In this document: positions 1 through 9,700 of the stretch, piece by piece
Layout: each line of letters opens with the position of its first letter
Position numbering within the stretch: position 1 is the stretch's first letter
Source of the DNA: Flavobacteriaceae bacterium
GTDB taxonomy: Bacteria; Bacteroidota; Bacteroidia; Flavobacteriales; Flavobacteriaceae
DNA: 64,000 nucleotides
Direction of reading: 5' to 3'
NCBI GenBank assembly: GCA_024638165.1
Contig: JAHEKV010000004.1
Span: forward strand, 62,001-126,000
Program-made: the position numbers and the translations under genes
The notes under the pieces: model-generated
What the model was told of the DNA's origin: nothing
Seen by the model: only the letters and a program-made list of their open reading frames with translations
The model's database searches: none

Positions 1-345
1 AAAGCTCAAAGAATTCAGGAAAAAGCTGCGGGTATTGGTTTTGATTGGGAACAGCCAGAACAAGTTTTTGATAAGGTTAGAGAAGAACTGCAAGAGTTTT
101 CTGAAGAGGTGACAAGGCAGGATAAGGATCGAATGGAATCAGAGTTTGGAGATATTCTTTTTGCTCTGATCAATTATGCTCGATTCTTAAAAATTAATCC
201 AGAAAACGCCCTTGAACGTACTAATAAAAAGTTTATTTATCGATTCCAATATTTGGAGGAAAGAGCAAGGGAAGAAGGTAAATCATTATCAGAAATGACT
301 CTTGATGAGATGGATGTATACTGGGAAGAAGCCAAACGCAAATGA
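1..345 (+). CDS. mazG: MazG-family nucleotide pyrophosphohydrolase, C-terminal part (5' truncated by window edge)
   Basis: Frame open from base 1 (KAQRIQEKAAGIGFDWEQPEQVFDKVREELQEF...); EFGDILFALINYARFLKINPENALERTNKKF is the typical MazG signature. Confidence 0.9.
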   Translation, partial: KAQRIQEKAAGIGFDWEQPEQVFDKVREELQEFSEEVTRQDKDRMESEFGDILFALINYARFLKINPENALERTNKKFIYRFQYLEERAREEGKSLSEMTLDEMDVYWEEAKRK

Positions 346-1727
346 CAAGAATATCTAAATATCTCAAGGAGGTTCCGTATAATTTCAAGCTAGCCTTCCC
401 GGTAATCTTAGGAATGCTTGGCCATACTTTTGTGGCTTTTGCCGACAATATAATGGTCGGTCAATTAGGCCCTACTGAACTTGCTGCTGTTTCTTTAGGA
501 AATAGCTTCTTATTTATTGCCATGTCACTAGGAATAGGCCTATCCACAGCGATTACTCCACTCATTGCAGAAGCCGATGGAAACGGAAAGATATTAGGGG
601 TAAGAAAAGTGCTTCGTCATGGGTTATGGATATGCACTGTAGTAGGAGTAGTACTTACGATTATCATTATCACTGCCAGCCCTCTGATGAATAAAATGGG
701 ACAACCTAAAGAGGTGCTTGTTTTCGCTATACCCTTTTTATGGATTGTTGCGATCTCTCTAATTCCGATGATGATTTTTCAGGCGCTAAAACAGTTGTGT
801 GATGGGTTATCAAGAACCCGTATACCTATGTACGCCTCTTTAATAGGAAACCTGATCAATGTGTTATTCAACTATTTATTGATTTTTGGGAAGTTTGGCT
901 TTCCAGAGATGGGAGTTATAGGAGCTGGTTTAGGAACCCTTATTTCCAGAATCGTTATGGTGATTCTTTTGGTCATCTTCTTACGCCTTGATTCATTCTA
1001 TGATCCCTACCTAAACGCCCTTAATTTAAGATGGGTGAGTGTAACCTTTTCTAAACGAATCCTGGCCTTGGGGTTACCCTCTTCTTTACAAGTGTTCTTC
1101 GAAGTGACCTTGTTTACTTCTGCGATTTGGTTGAGTGGTATTTTAGGAACCCTTGATCAGGCGGCGAATCAAATCGCTTTAAACCTATCTTCAATGACCT
1201 ATATGGTCGGAATGGGATTAAGTGTAGCTGCCATGATTCGTGTAGGAAATCAACTTGGGCGCCGGGACTATTTAAAATTGAAGGAGGTAGCACAGTCTAT
1301 CTTTTTTCTTACCCTCTTATTGCAAATTAGTTTTGCTCTTTTCTTTTTAATCTTTAGAAACGACTTGCCTCATCTTTATCTCGATAGTTCGGATATAGAA
1401 AATGGAATCGACAATGCTTATGTTCTGGGACTAGCAAGTGTGTTACTTCTCTGGTCAGCCCTGTTTCAAATTTCAGATGGGATTCAAGTGGTAATTATTG
1501 GTGCACTTCGTGGAATGCAGGACGTGAGAGTTGCTGCTGTTATTACTTTTGTATCTTATTGGTTAGTAGGCTTTCCCATATCTTACTATTTAGGATTAAA
1601 AACGGATTTTGGTGCCGAAGGTATTTGGATGGGCTTGTTAGCTGGGCTCACTGTTTCTTCGATACTTTTGTATGTTCGATTTAATTATCTCGTAACCCAT
1701 AAAATAAACGTTAATGTCACTACCTAA
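342..1727 (+). CDS. MATE family efflux transporter
   Basis: 461 aa polytopic protein; MATE-like N-terminus (FPVILGMLGHTFVAFADNIMVGQLGPTELAAVSLGNS). Confidence 0.9.
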   Translation: MTRISKYLKEVPYNFKLAFPVILGMLGHTFVAFADNIMVGQLGPTELAAVSLGNSFLFIAMSLGIGLSTAITPLIAEADGNGKILGVRKVLRHGLWICTVVGVVLTIIIITASPLMNKMGQPKEVLVFAIPFLWIVAISLIPMMIFQALKQLCDGLSRTRIPMYASLIGNLINVLFNYLLIFGKFGFPEMGVIGAGLGTLISRIVMVILLVIFLRLDSFYDPYLNALNLRWVSVTFSKRILALGLPSSLQVFFEVTLFTSAIWLSGILGTLDQAANQIALNLSSMTYMVGMGLSVAAMIRVGNQLGRRDYLKLKEVAQSIFFLTLLLQISFALFFLIFRNDLPHLYLDSSDIENGIDNAYVLGLASVLLLWSALFQISDGIQVVIIGALRGMQDVRVAAVITFVSYWLVGFPISYYLGLKTDFGAEGIWMGLLAGLTVSSILLYVRFNYLVTHKINVNVTT

Positions 1728-1938
1728 ATATCTTATTGCTGATAATTCTGATTTTCCAGAAGTTGTTTTTGTGGTTCACACTGAATTCCCTCGGTTTATT
1801 CTTAATGTGACCAACGATGAAATTCAATGGTTTGAGGATTTCTCTGAGGAAGATGAAGAACTACTTCCCAAAGAGGCTGAAAACTTTGTGAAAGAAGCTT
1901 TAGAGTTTTATGATCGAGAAGTTGAGCGCAGCGAGTAG
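1714..1938 (+). CDS. small conserved acidic hypothetical protein
   Basis: 74 aa ORF overlapping the MATE gene end by 14 bp and followed closely by the PAP2 gene; operon-like layout. Confidence 0.7.
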   Translation: MSLPKYLIADNSDFPEVVFVVHTEFPRFILNVTNDEIQWFEDFSEEDEELLPKEAENFVKEALEFYDREVERSE

Positions 1939-1940
1939 CT

Positions 1941-2495
1941 ATGGTTGAATCTTTCCTAGAATTAGATCAAGGACTCCTTTTGTGGATTCAAAAGATGGGA
2001 AGCCCTTTTTGGGATCCTTTATGGTTTTTTATTACTAAAAAGGAAAATAGTATTCCCCTTTACCTTCTCATGCTATTGATCTCTTACCGTAAACTGGGAA
2101 GAGAACGTTTTTTATACCTCTTAGTTTTTATTGCCGCGCTAATTACTGTGTCTGATCAGGTAACCAATTTATTTAAGAATGGTTTTATGCGACTACGTCC
2201 TTGTCATGATCCTGAAATGATACCATTGCTACGGGATTTAGATTATTGTGGGGGAAAATTCAGTTTCTTTTCAGGTCACGCATCTAATAGCTTTGCTTTT
2301 GCAACTTTTTTTACAGGAGTGTTGGGAAGATATATGCCTCTAGTTCGCTGGTTACTGTTATGGGCGTTTCTAATGGCCTTTAGTAGAGTCTATCTCGGCG
2401 TGCATTATCCGATAGATATTATTACCGGTGCATTTTTTGGTAGCTTTTGGGGAATTCTTTTTTCGAAACTATTTAGCCGATATATTATTAAATAA
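1941..2495 (+). CDS. PAP2 superfamily membrane phosphatase
   Basis: PAP2 motifs FFSGHASNSFAFA and SRVYLGVHYPIDIITG. Confidence 0.9.
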   Translation: MVESFLELDQGLLLWIQKMGSPFWDPLWFFITKKENSIPLYLLMLLISYRKLGRERFLYLLVFIAALITVSDQVTNLFKNGFMRLRPCHDPEMIPLLRDLDYCGGKFSFFSGHASNSFAFATFFTGVLGRYMPLVRWLLLWAFLMAFSRVYLGVHYPIDIITGAFFGSFWGILFSKLFSRYIIK

Positions 2496-2501
2496 GAGAG
2501 A

Positions 2502-4094
2502 TTGAAAGCTAAATCAACGATTTACTGGTTACTTTCATTGATTATTCTCTATTTCTTGGGAATGTTACTTCCTCTAATGGAGAATGATTCGGCACAATTT
2601 GCAGTCATGGCGAGTCGAATGGTTATCGAGAATGACTTTACTCACCTTTACAAAGGATCGCTTCCTTACCTCGATAAACCTCATTTACATTACTGGCTTG
2701 CCGCAATCAGTATGAAGTTATTTGGTATTCATGCATTCAGTTATCGTCTTCCAGGAGTTTTATTGCTGTTTGTTGGAGCTTACTTCGTATTCAAAACGAC
2801 AAAGCTTTTATACGATGAAAGAACAGCACACTTCAGTGGCCTTGTTTTTATAGCCTCCCAAACGATAATTTTAGCGGGCTTTGATCTTCGAACGGATGCA
2901 GTTCTTACCGGATTAGTCGCTTGGGCTATTTATCATCTCACTCGCTATATCTATGATGAGAAGTTAAATCAACTTTTGTGGGGTGCTTTGATTGCTGGTT
3001 TTGCATTTGCTACTAAAGGACTAATTTCGATTGTAGTTATTGGGGGAGTGGTTTTGGCGCTATTAAGTGCCAAACAGAAGTGGGGTTTGTTATTTCGAGT
3101 TTCTACCCTTGGTGCACTGCTGGTATTTCTATTTTCACTTTTCCCCGTGCTTTACGCGTACTACATACAATTCGACCTACATCCTGAGCTTGTCGTTAGA
3201 GGGGTTTCTAATCGTTCAGGTATTAAATTTTTATTTTGGGAGCAGAGTTTTGAGCGATTGAGTGGGGAAGGGCACGGTAAGACAGGTAATGATCCTTTTT
3301 TCTTTTTTCACACTTTTTTATGGGCTTTTATGCCCTTCTCTTTAGTTGGAATCGTGGGTCTATATAAAACGTTGAGATCGAAATCTTCAGAGGTGCCTGT
3401 TTTAAAGAGTTTGACCGTTGCTCTAGTACTATTATTAGGGTTAATGAGTTTGGCTCAGTTTAAGCTTCCTCACTATTTGAATGTTCTTTTACCTCTTATT
3501 ACACTTGTTTTTGCTCCGGCAGTTTTACGATTAGTCGATCAAAAGATTGGAAAGTCTCTTTCTGTATTTACTTTCACGATCTATGGGATCGCCTCTGTCC
3601 TTATTTGTATACCCTTCTACGATTATGTAGCTGGAGGAGTTTTTCTGGGGGTAGTTATACTATCATGGATGCTATACCATAATAGAGTCTCTATGGTCTC
3701 TTGGCTGTTATCCGGTGTGCTTGCTTTTAATCTTCTCGCTTTTACCGTTTTTTACCCGAAACTACTCGGTTATCAATCGGATATTTCCTTCAGCAAAAGA
3801 TTAAATCTTCAAGATGTGGAATTAGTAAATGCTACGAATAAACACACGTGGAACTTAGATTTCTTTTTTCAAACCCATTTAGCCGAACGTTCTGTAGATG
3901 AACTTGTTGATCGTCATGAGATTTATGTGCTGGTCGATATGGACACCTATCAAAGACTGAAGTCATTGCGGCCTGATGCTATAGAATATGCATCCGCTCT
4001 GCATTATAGGGTTACTAAGCTCTCTCTAAAATTTTTATCGCCTAGGACGAGGTCTTCTGCTCTCGAGGTTCGGAGAGTGGTTTGGTTACCATAG
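2502..4094 (+). CDS. GT39/ArnT-like membrane glycosyltransferase
   Basis: 530 aa; N-terminal ENDSAQFAVMASRMVIENDFTHLYKGSLPYLDKPHLHYWLAAISMKLFG typical of GT39/ArnT-type; TTG start. Confidence 0.85.
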   Translation: MKAKSTIYWLLSLIILYFLGMLLPLMENDSAQFAVMASRMVIENDFTHLYKGSLPYLDKPHLHYWLAAISMKLFGIHAFSYRLPGVLLLFVGAYFVFKTTKLLYDERTAHFSGLVFIASQTIILAGFDLRTDAVLTGLVAWAIYHLTRYIYDEKLNQLLWGALIAGFAFATKGLISIVVIGGVVLALLSAKQKWGLLFRVSTLGALLVFLFSLFPVLYAYYIQFDLHPELVVRGVSNRSGIKFLFWEQSFERLSGEGHGKTGNDPFFFFHTFLWAFMPFSLVGIVGLYKTLRSKSSEVPVLKSLTVALVLLLGLMSLAQFKLPHYLNVLLPLITLVFAPAVLRLVDQKIGKSLSVFTFTIYGIASVLICIPFYDYVAGGVFLGVVILSWMLYHNRVSMVSWLLSGVLAFNLLAFTVFYPKLLGYQSDISFSKRLNLQDVELVNATNKHTWNLDFFFQTHLAERSVDELVDRHEIYVLVDMDTYQRLKSLRPDAIEYASALHYRVTKLSLKFLSPRTRSSALEVRRVVWLP

Positions 4095-4959
4095 GTTTCC
4101 TAAAATGGAAGTAAATCCCAATGAGAGAAACTAGGGCGTTGACCACGAAAAAAGAGATCGATAAGGCCACAGCACCATTGGTCTCGACACCTAAAATCTG
4201 CGCTCCATAAAAGAAGGTGACTTCTCGTGCGCCAATGCCTCCAAGAGTTATGGGTAATACAGATACGATAGAGGAGAGAGTAAATAGGAATAGATAGCTT
4301 AGGGTATGATCTGAAAGACTCAGACCTTCGAGTAGTACCCACGTCGCTATTATTTGTAATCCCTGGAGAATTAGAGAATAACCAACGGTTCGTAATTGGG
4401 TGCTTGCGTTGAAGCTAGTAGATTTCTTTATAATGTAATGAGCAGATATAGAACCGATTACCCAAAGTGTAAAAACAGTAGCAATAGTAAACTGCTGTGA
4501 CATGGACCAGGGGATTAAGGCCACAAATTGAGCGCTGTTTAGTATAAAGAAAATTAGACCAAAGAAGCCTAATGCGTATAGACCACCTATGCGGTCAATG
4601 AGAAGACATCCGATAATTGGCTTAATCGATTTTCTGGTTTGTTTCTGTATAGCATAGCCTTTATATGCATCTCCTCCAATCCCTCCAGGAAGAAATAGGT
4701 TGTAAAACATCCCTTGTAAATAGAGTTTCCAATGATATCCCGATGGAACTTCTGCACCTATAGACTTAAATAGATTTAATAGTCTGAAGTGGGCGAGGTA
4801 CTTGGAACCGAGTACTAGTGTGAATGAAGCCAATAGAGTAAAGAGAGGAAGACTGCTGAGGTACTCAACGAAATCTCCCGTATTAATCGTGTTAAACACA
4901 AAATATAAGAGGAGACCGCTTACGATTACCTTTAGTGCGGTTATTGCCTTCTTTTTCAA
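4042..4959 (-). CDS. flippase-like / lysylphosphatidylglycerol synthase TM-region (UPF0104) family membrane protein
   Basis: 305 aa multi-TM; LFLPGGIGGDAYKGYAI and LPITLGGIGAREVTFFYG motifs. Confidence 0.85.
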   Translation of the reverse strand: MKKKAITALKVIVSGLLLYFVFNTINTGDFVEYLSSLPLFTLLASFTLVLGSKYLAHFRLLNLFKSIGAEVPSGYHWKLYLQGMFYNLFLPGGIGGDAYKGYAIQKQTRKSIKPIIGCLLIDRIGGLYALGFFGLIFFILNSAQFVALIPWSMSQQFTIATVFTLWVIGSISAHYIIKKSTSFNASTQLRTVGYSLILQGLQIIATWVLLEGLSLSDHTLSYLFLFTLSSIVSVLPITLGGIGAREVTFFYGAQILGVETNGAVALSISFFVVNALVSLIGIYFHFRKPMVTKPLSEPREQKTSS

Positions 4960-4963
4960 CAGA

Positions 4964-5932
4964 TTACCTTTGGATTTGATTCCCTATACTTACTCTACCA
5001 ATGCGATAAGGTCGCTTATTTTGAGATTCGTAATAGGTTCTGATCAGCATTTCCATGATGATACCTACCGTGAAGAGTTGTATACCTGCAAGTATAAATA
5101 GTAATCCGAAAATCAGTAACGGACGTTGTCCAATGTCGTTCCCAAAATAGAATTTTTCTACTAGTAGCCATCCGTTAATTCCCATTCCAATAAGAATGAG
5201 GAAAAACCCAAAAATTCCGAACAGATGAATAGGACGTTGAAGATATTTGCGAATAAAGAGTAGAAGCATCATGTCTGCCACAACTTTAAAAACACGCTCT
5301 AATCCATATTTTGAAACTCCAGCGTGTCTCGCGTGGTGCTTGACAGGAACTTGCTTTATTTGAGCACCTTCTAAGAAAGCTAGAAGGGTGATAAATCGGT
5401 GCATCTCACCGTAAAGATTCAAGTTCTTTGCAATGTCTTTTGAGAAGACCTTCAATGCACAGCCATTATCCTTAATATCAAGACTTGTCACTTTTCTTAC
5501 CAAGAAGTTGGCGACCTTAGAGGGGATCGTCTTTAACCAGGAATCTTTTCTTTTTTGACGAATACCTGTTACTAGATCATAGTGTTCGTTGATGGCCCAA
5601 TGCAACATTTCAGGAATATCCGAGGGGTCATTTTGTAGGTCTCCGTCCATGGTGATGATGAATTCTCCCTTGGCATAATCAATTCCAGCAGCAAGGGCTA
5701 AACTTTGCCCATAATTCTTTTTTAGTTCGATCAGATGAACCGATTCATCGCCCATTTTTTTAATCACACGAACCGTTTCATCGGTTGAAAAGTCGTTCAC
5801 ATATACGATCTCATAGCTATAACCTTCTAAGCTTTCATGGATCTTCTCAGTAAGTAAGACTACATTGTCCTGTTCATTATATAAGGGGACAACAATAGAG
5901 AGAAGTTGGTCGGTAATTGGAGTTTTGCTCAT
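4964..5932 (-). CDS. glycosyltransferase family 2, DPM/GtrB-like with C-terminal TM helices
   Basis: SIVVPLYNEQDNV, TMDGDLQNDPSDIPEM, then two C-terminal TM segments. Confidence 0.9.
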   Translation of the reverse strand: MSKTPITDQLLSIVVPLYNEQDNVVLLTEKIHESLEGYSYEIVYVNDFSTDETVRVIKKMGDESVHLIELKKNYGQSLALAAGIDYAKGEFIITMDGDLQNDPSDIPEMLHWAINEHYDLVTGIRQKRKDSWLKTIPSKVANFLVRKVTSLDIKDNGCALKVFSKDIAKNLNLYGEMHRFITLLAFLEGAQIKQVPVKHHARHAGVSKYGLERVFKVVADMMLLLFIRKYLQRPIHLFGIFGFFLILIGMGINGWLLVEKFYFGNDIGQRPLLIFGLLFILAGIQLFTVGIIMEMLIRTYYESQNKRPYRIGRVSIGNQIQR

Positions 5933-5936
5933 AAGG

Positions 5937-6572
5937 TTAGTGCTTATTAGTCTCCTTCAGAAATTCGGGAAGTAAACTTTTAAAACGATTGATTCTGGGT
6001 ATTGAAACTGATCGAATATAAGGGTCGTTAGGATGATTCTTTTCGTAATCTTGGTGATAGTCCTCAGCCGGATAAAAAATCTCAAAAGGAACCACCTCGG
6101 TTGCAATAGGGGCGCTATAATATTCGGCGATACTATCGATATAAGATTCAATAATCAATTTCTCTAATTCGTTTTGATAAAAAGCAATCGATCGATATTG
6201 CTTTCCTTTATCTGGTCCTTGTCGATTGACACTAGTGGGGTCATGCGAAGCGTAGTATACACTTACCAAATCGGCAAAACTCCTCACCTTAGGGTTGTAA
6301 TATACAGCAACGGCCTCTGCATGCGAAGTACGGCCATAACTTACCTCTCGATAGGTTGGGTTTTTCTCTGTTCCTCCGCTATATCCTGAAATAACTTCGT
6401 AGACCCCTTCTACACTCTCATAGACCGCCTCAACGCACCAGAAACATCCAGAGGCAAAATAGGCTACTGCTGCATCTTCGGGAACACCTTCGGGAGTTAT
6501 TTGAGGTTGCGTTTGGCTTTGCGTTTGACAAGCTTGAAGCACTAGAAGGACGACGAGAATGAAACGTTTCAT
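5937..6572 (-). CDS. msrA: peptide-methionine (S)-S-oxide reductase MsrA, predicted lipoprotein
   Basis: YFASGCFWCVEAVYESVEGV active-site motif; N-terminal lipobox-like LVLQAC. Confidence 0.92.
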   Translation of the reverse strand: MKRFILVVLLVLQACQTQSQTQPQITPEGVPEDAAVAYFASGCFWCVEAVYESVEGVYEVISGYSGGTEKNPTYREVSYGRTSHAEAVAVYYNPKVRSFADLVSVYYASHDPTSVNRQGPDKGKQYRSIAFYQNELEKLIIESYIDSIAEYYSAPIATEVVPFEIFYPAEDYHQDYEKNHPNDPYIRSVSIPRINRFKSLLPEFLKETNKH

Positions 6573-6574
6573 TT

Positions 6575-6727
6575 CTAGAGTTTTTTTAAAATACGTGCAT
6601 TAACAAAGAGTAGGACAGCGAAAGAGAGCATTAACCAAAACCATAAATCAAAGGTAGATTCAAGCCCTCTGTTGATCGCAAGTCCTGCACTAGTTAGAAT
6701 TCCTAGATAGTTAAATCTAAGCACCAT
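6575..6727 (-). CDS. small predicted membrane protein (50 aa)
   Basis: Read from sequence, not in ORF track: MVLRFNYLGILTSAGLAINRGLESTFDLWFWLMLSFAVLLFVNARILKKL*, two hydrophobic segments, same strand as msrA and secA. Confidence 0.45.
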   Translation of the reverse strand: MVLRFNYLGILTSAGLAINRGLESTFDLWFWLMLSFAVLLFVNARILKKL

Positions 6728-6761
6728 TTCACGACGTATGACTGCAATATCTTTGATAAGG

Positions 6762-9700
6762 CTACGATTTAAGAACCCATTGTCCTGATTTCAGGAGCGG
6801 TTCGGCTTGTTTAAATTTCACTTCTTTTTCTTCTCCACTTAACGGATTCAGAATAATGACTTTTTCGTTTCTACCAATTTTTGGTTGTTGACGAACAACG
6901 GTTTCTACTTTTGGGCTTGTCCCAGTGGCAGATGCACCCGCAGCACGATTTTGACTTGCCAACTCATCGCTGTTTAATACTTCCTCTTTAGAAAGATTCA
7001 GCTTTTCCCGTTTAGGTTGTTGCACTTTCGAAGCATCTCTAACTCCTTCAGGGCTTTTCGTAGGTATTCCTGCTTTGAACAAGAAGCTGATTAAATCTCG
7101 ATTAACACTATCAATCATCGTTCTAAACAACTCAAAGGCTTCAAACTTGTAGATCAGAAGCGGATCTTTCTGCTCATGAACGGCTAGCTGCACCGATTGC
7201 TTTAATTCATCCATCTTACGTAAATGGTTCTTCCAAGCCTCATCAATGAGTGCTAATGCAATATTCTTTTCGAAGTCTGAAATCAGTGATTTACCTTTTG
7301 ATTCAAAAGCCTTCTCTAAATCGGTAACGATTTGAAGGGTACGATTACCATCGGTGAATGGAACCACAATTCGCTTGAATTGATTATTTGGATTTTTGAA
7401 TACTTGCTCAATAACAGGAAACGCCTGATTAGCGCTTCTCGCTAACTGATCACTATATGCCTCGAATGCTTTTTGATAAAGCTTCTGTGACAGTTCGGTT
7501 ATTGAACCTTTGTCGAATTCTGTTTCACTAATCGCTTCAACAATCCCGAAAACTTGAATACAATCATAGCTAAACTGCTTGTAATCAGAAGAATTCTTCG
7601 CTTGCTCTACAATGGACTCAGCAGTATCGAAAATCATATTAGCGATATCTACCTTCAGTCGCTCGCCAAATAGGGCGTGTTTTCTGCGCTTGTATATAAC
7701 CTCTCGCTGAGCATTCATTACATCATCATACTCAAGAAGTCGTTTACGAATACCAAAGTTGTTTTCTTCCACTTTCTTTTGTGCGCGCTCAATAGATTTA
7801 GTCATCATGCTGTGCTGAATGACCTCACCTTCTTCGAGTCCCATTCGGTCCATGATTTTCGCCATTCGCTCAGAACCAAATAAACGCATCAAATTATCTT
7901 CTAAAGAAACATAGAACTGTGAACTTCCTGGGTCTCCTTGTCTTCCTGAACGACCTCGAAGCTGTCTGTCTACTCGACGGGAATCATGCCTTTCTGTTCC
8001 AATAATTGCTAACCCTCCCGATTGTTTTACTTCTTCTGAGAGCTTAATGTCGGTTCCACGACCTGCCATATTTGTCGCTATGGTTACGACTCCTGGGTTT
8101 CCAGCTTCGGCAACAATATCTGCCTCTTTTTGGTGCAACTTTGCGTTGAGTACGTTGTGTTTTATTTTTCTAACACTCAGTAACTTAGAAAGTAATTCTG
8201 AGATTTCTACCGAAGTCGTACCAATAAGAACAGGTCTTTTTTGCTCTGACAGTTTTACAACCTCCTCGATAATTGCATTGTACTTTTCTCGTTTTGTTTT
8301 GTAGATCAGATCCTCTCGGTCTTCTCTCGCAATCGGACGATGGGTAGGGATTTCAACCACATCTAATTGGTAAATTTCCCAGAATTCCCCTGCTTCAGTT
8401 ACCGCAGTACCGGTCATTCCCGACAACTTGTGATACATTCTAAAATAATTCTGAAGAGTAACCGTTGCAAAGGTCTGTGTAAGAGCTTCAATTTTCACCT
8501 TTTCCTTGGCTTCAATCGCTTGGTGGAGGCCATCAGAATAGCGACGTCCTTCCATAATACGACCGGTTTGTTCATCAACAATTTTAACTTTATTGTCGAT
8601 AACCACATATTCTACATCTTTTTCGAATAGGGTGTAGGCCTTAAGAAGTTGAGTTAGGGTGTGAATTCGCTCACTTTTTACGGAGAAATCACTAAAGAGT
8701 GCTTTCTTACGGTCGGCTTCTTCTTCAATAGATAAGCCGGCACTTTCGATCTTAGCAATTTCACTTCCGATATCAGGGAGAATGAAGAAATGTTCGTCTT
8801 GACCGGCAGATAAGGTCTGAATTCCTTTTTCGGTAAGTTCGATCTGATTGGTTTTTTCATCAATAGTAAACCAGAGGTCCGCATCAACCTTTGCCATTTC
8901 TTTACCATTATCTTGTAGGTAAAGACTTTCTGTTTTTTGTAAAAGTTGCCTAACACCTTCCTCGCTCAAAAACTTGATGAGCGCTTTGTTTTTTGGAAGA
9001 CCTCGATGCACTTGTAAGAGTTTAAATCCACCTGAGGTAGTTTCGCCACTTTGAATGAGTTTTTTGGCCTCTACTAATAAATTGCTTAGATAGCTTCGTT
9101 GTTGTTGTACAAGATCTGCAACTACTGGTCTTAAGGCGTCGAATTCATGGCGTTCTCCTTCTGGTACTGGCCCTGAGATAATTAGCGGAGTTCGAGCGTC
9201 ATCTACAAGTACAGAATCAACCTCATCCACGATTGCATAATGTGGCTTTCTCTGAACGAGTTCGGTAGGTTGATGGGCCATGTTATCTCTTAGGTAATCA
9301 AATCCGAATTCGTTATTGGTACCATAAGTGATGTCTGCGGTATAAGCCACTTTTCGTTCAGCAGAGTTGGGTTGGTGAAGATCGATACAATCAACGCTTA
9401 ATCCATGGAATTCAAATATAGGTGCCATCCATTGACTATCTCGTTTGGCTAGATAGTCGTTTACTGTTACTAAGTGAACCCCTCGGCCCGTTAAAGCGTT
9501 TAGGAATACAGGAAGGGTAGCTACCAAGGTTTTACCTTCTCCGGTTTGCATTTCGGCAATTTTACCTTGATGCAGAACGATACCTCCAATGAGCTGAACA
9601 TCGTAATGCACCATATCCCAAACTACTTCTTTCCCAGCAGCATTCCATGAGTTCTTCCAAATAGCTTGTTCACCTTCAATGGTTACATATTCTTTTTTGG

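Noticed and set aside
3843-3858. parS-like half site CACGTGGAAC (acacacgtggaactt) given nearby parA/parB
   Set aside because: Only one half matches the parS palindrome, it lies inside the GT39 CDS, and it is about 50 kb from parB; most likely chance
4100-4342. 80-aa minus-strand ORF nested in the flippase-like gene
   Set aside because: Alternative frame of a well-supported gene; no recognisable domain
7677-8630. Plus-strand ORFs antisense to secA (68-87 aa)
   Set aside because: Fall entirely within secA on the opposite strand and show no protein-like features; shadow ORFs
8678-8956. 92-aa minus-strand ORF within secA
   Set aside because: Out-of-frame reading of secA
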